15,260 nt of DNA from an uncultured Chitinophagaceae bacterium (GTDB lineage: Bacteria > Bacteroidota > Bacteroidia > Chitinophagales > Chitinophagaceae), in assembly GCA_937958995.1 (NCBI GenBank), contig CALGAP010000001.1, forward strand, positions 1 through 15,260, read 5' to 3'. The translations under genes were made by a program, and so were the position numbers. The stretch's first letter is position 1. Each line of letters opens with the position of its first letter. Shown piece by piece: positions 15,073 through 15,260 of the stretch. The notes below the pieces were generated by a model that saw nothing but the letters and a program-made list of their open reading frames with translations, was not told the DNA's origin and ran no database searches.

Positions 15073-15082
15073 CAAACGTTTG
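15073..15082. promoter_or_regulatory. 10-bp perfect palindrome CAAACGTTTG after xerD
   Basis: CAAACGTTTG begins 11 bases after the xerD stop codon. The central AAACGTTT resembles LacI-family operators, but no such regulator is in the window. It could also be chance. Confidence 0.25.
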
Positions 15083-15118
15083 AGTAAACCTGCCTCTACT
15101 TCCGGCGCCATGCTTTTT

Positions 15119-15142
15119 TAGTTACATTGTTTATTGTAACTA
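15119..15142. promoter_or_regulatory. Operator-like dyad TAGTTACA-N8-TGTAACTA
   Basis: Two perfectly complementary 8-bp arms (15119-15126 and 15135-15142) are separated by 8 bases. Neither strand has a T run on the 3' side, so it is not a standard terminator. Spacing and symmetry fit a binding site for a dimeric regulator, perhaps of a gene starting beyond the window edge. Confidence 0.4.
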
Positions 15143-15192
15143 CATAAATCTACCTATTTCGGAAAATACGAAGCCCCTGGCTGATCTTCTAT

Positions 15193-15214
15193 CAAAGTTT
15201 TATTCTCAACTTTG
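15193..15214. promoter_or_regulatory. Dyad CAAAGTT-N8-AACTTTG near the window end
   Basis: Two complementary 7-bp arms (15193-15199 and 15208-15214) are separated by 8 bases. The right arm with its preceding base reads CAACTTTG, seven of eight matches to TAnnTTTG, so the dyad may overlap a promoter. Right of it are two tandem TTAATGG heptamers (15233-15246). I see no coding region from 15063 to 15260. Confidence 0.3.
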
Positions 15215-15260
15215 TGTCTAATAGGATAAGGTTTAATGGTTAATGGTATTCGATTAGTGC

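Noticed and set aside
15055..15111. 18-codon minus-strand open frame after xerD
   Set aside because: Too short to judge, overlaps the xerD 3' end, and has no ribosome binding or promoter support.

Overview
The window reads as ordinary chromosomal DNA of a Bacteroidota bacterium, most likely a member of the Chitinophagaceae or a close relative. This is judged from the protein families (DUF3810, DUF6580, a Bacteroidota-style YkgJ protein, a GH88 hydrolase with a Gram-negative signal peptide), from the lack of Shine-Dalgarno sequences before almost every gene, and from a few promoter-like boxes resembling the Bacteroidota -7 consensus TAnnTTTG. I see no transposase, CRISPR array, prophage or plasmid function. 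Coding density is high and no gene-free stretch exceeds 200 bases.

Layout. Bases 14-135 hold tRNA-Leu(GAG) and its terminator. Then follow a VOC/glyoxalase-fold protein (-), a CPA1 Na+/H+ antiporter (+), a secreted GH88 unsaturated-uronyl hydrolase (-), a secreted two-domain protein of unknown function (+), a secreted endonuclease/exonuclease/phosphatase-family enzyme (-) and a coiled-coil DUF2130 protein with a nuclease-like motif (+). Next are a 4'-phosphopantetheinyl transferase (-), dCTP deaminase (+), a DUF3810 membrane protein with an HEIGH zinc-peptidase motif (-), an acyl-CoA carboxylase beta subunit (+) and RNase HI (+), closed by a strong bidirectional terminator. The right end carries a DUF6580 membrane protein and mannose-6-phosphate isomerase (both -), YraN (+), a YkgJ-type Cys-cluster protein (-) and XerD (+). 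The final ~200 bases hold three dyad symmetries and no gene.

Genes mostly alternate strand, so operons are few. The plausible co-transcribed pairs are manA-DUF6580 and carboxylase beta-rnhA. The genes do not form one pathway. They are scattered housekeeping functions (tRNA, nucleotide metabolism, RNA-DNA hybrid removal, chromosome dimer resolution, hexose phosphate metabolism, ion homeostasis) with a few exported hydrolases.

I did not find a convincing new multi-gene system. The leads most worth following are the DUF2130 protein (Cys motif, long coiled coil, PD-(D/E)XK-like core), the DUF3810 membrane protein with a gluzincin-like motif, an array of four degenerate octamers just before the carboxylase gene, and the dyad-rich region after xerD.
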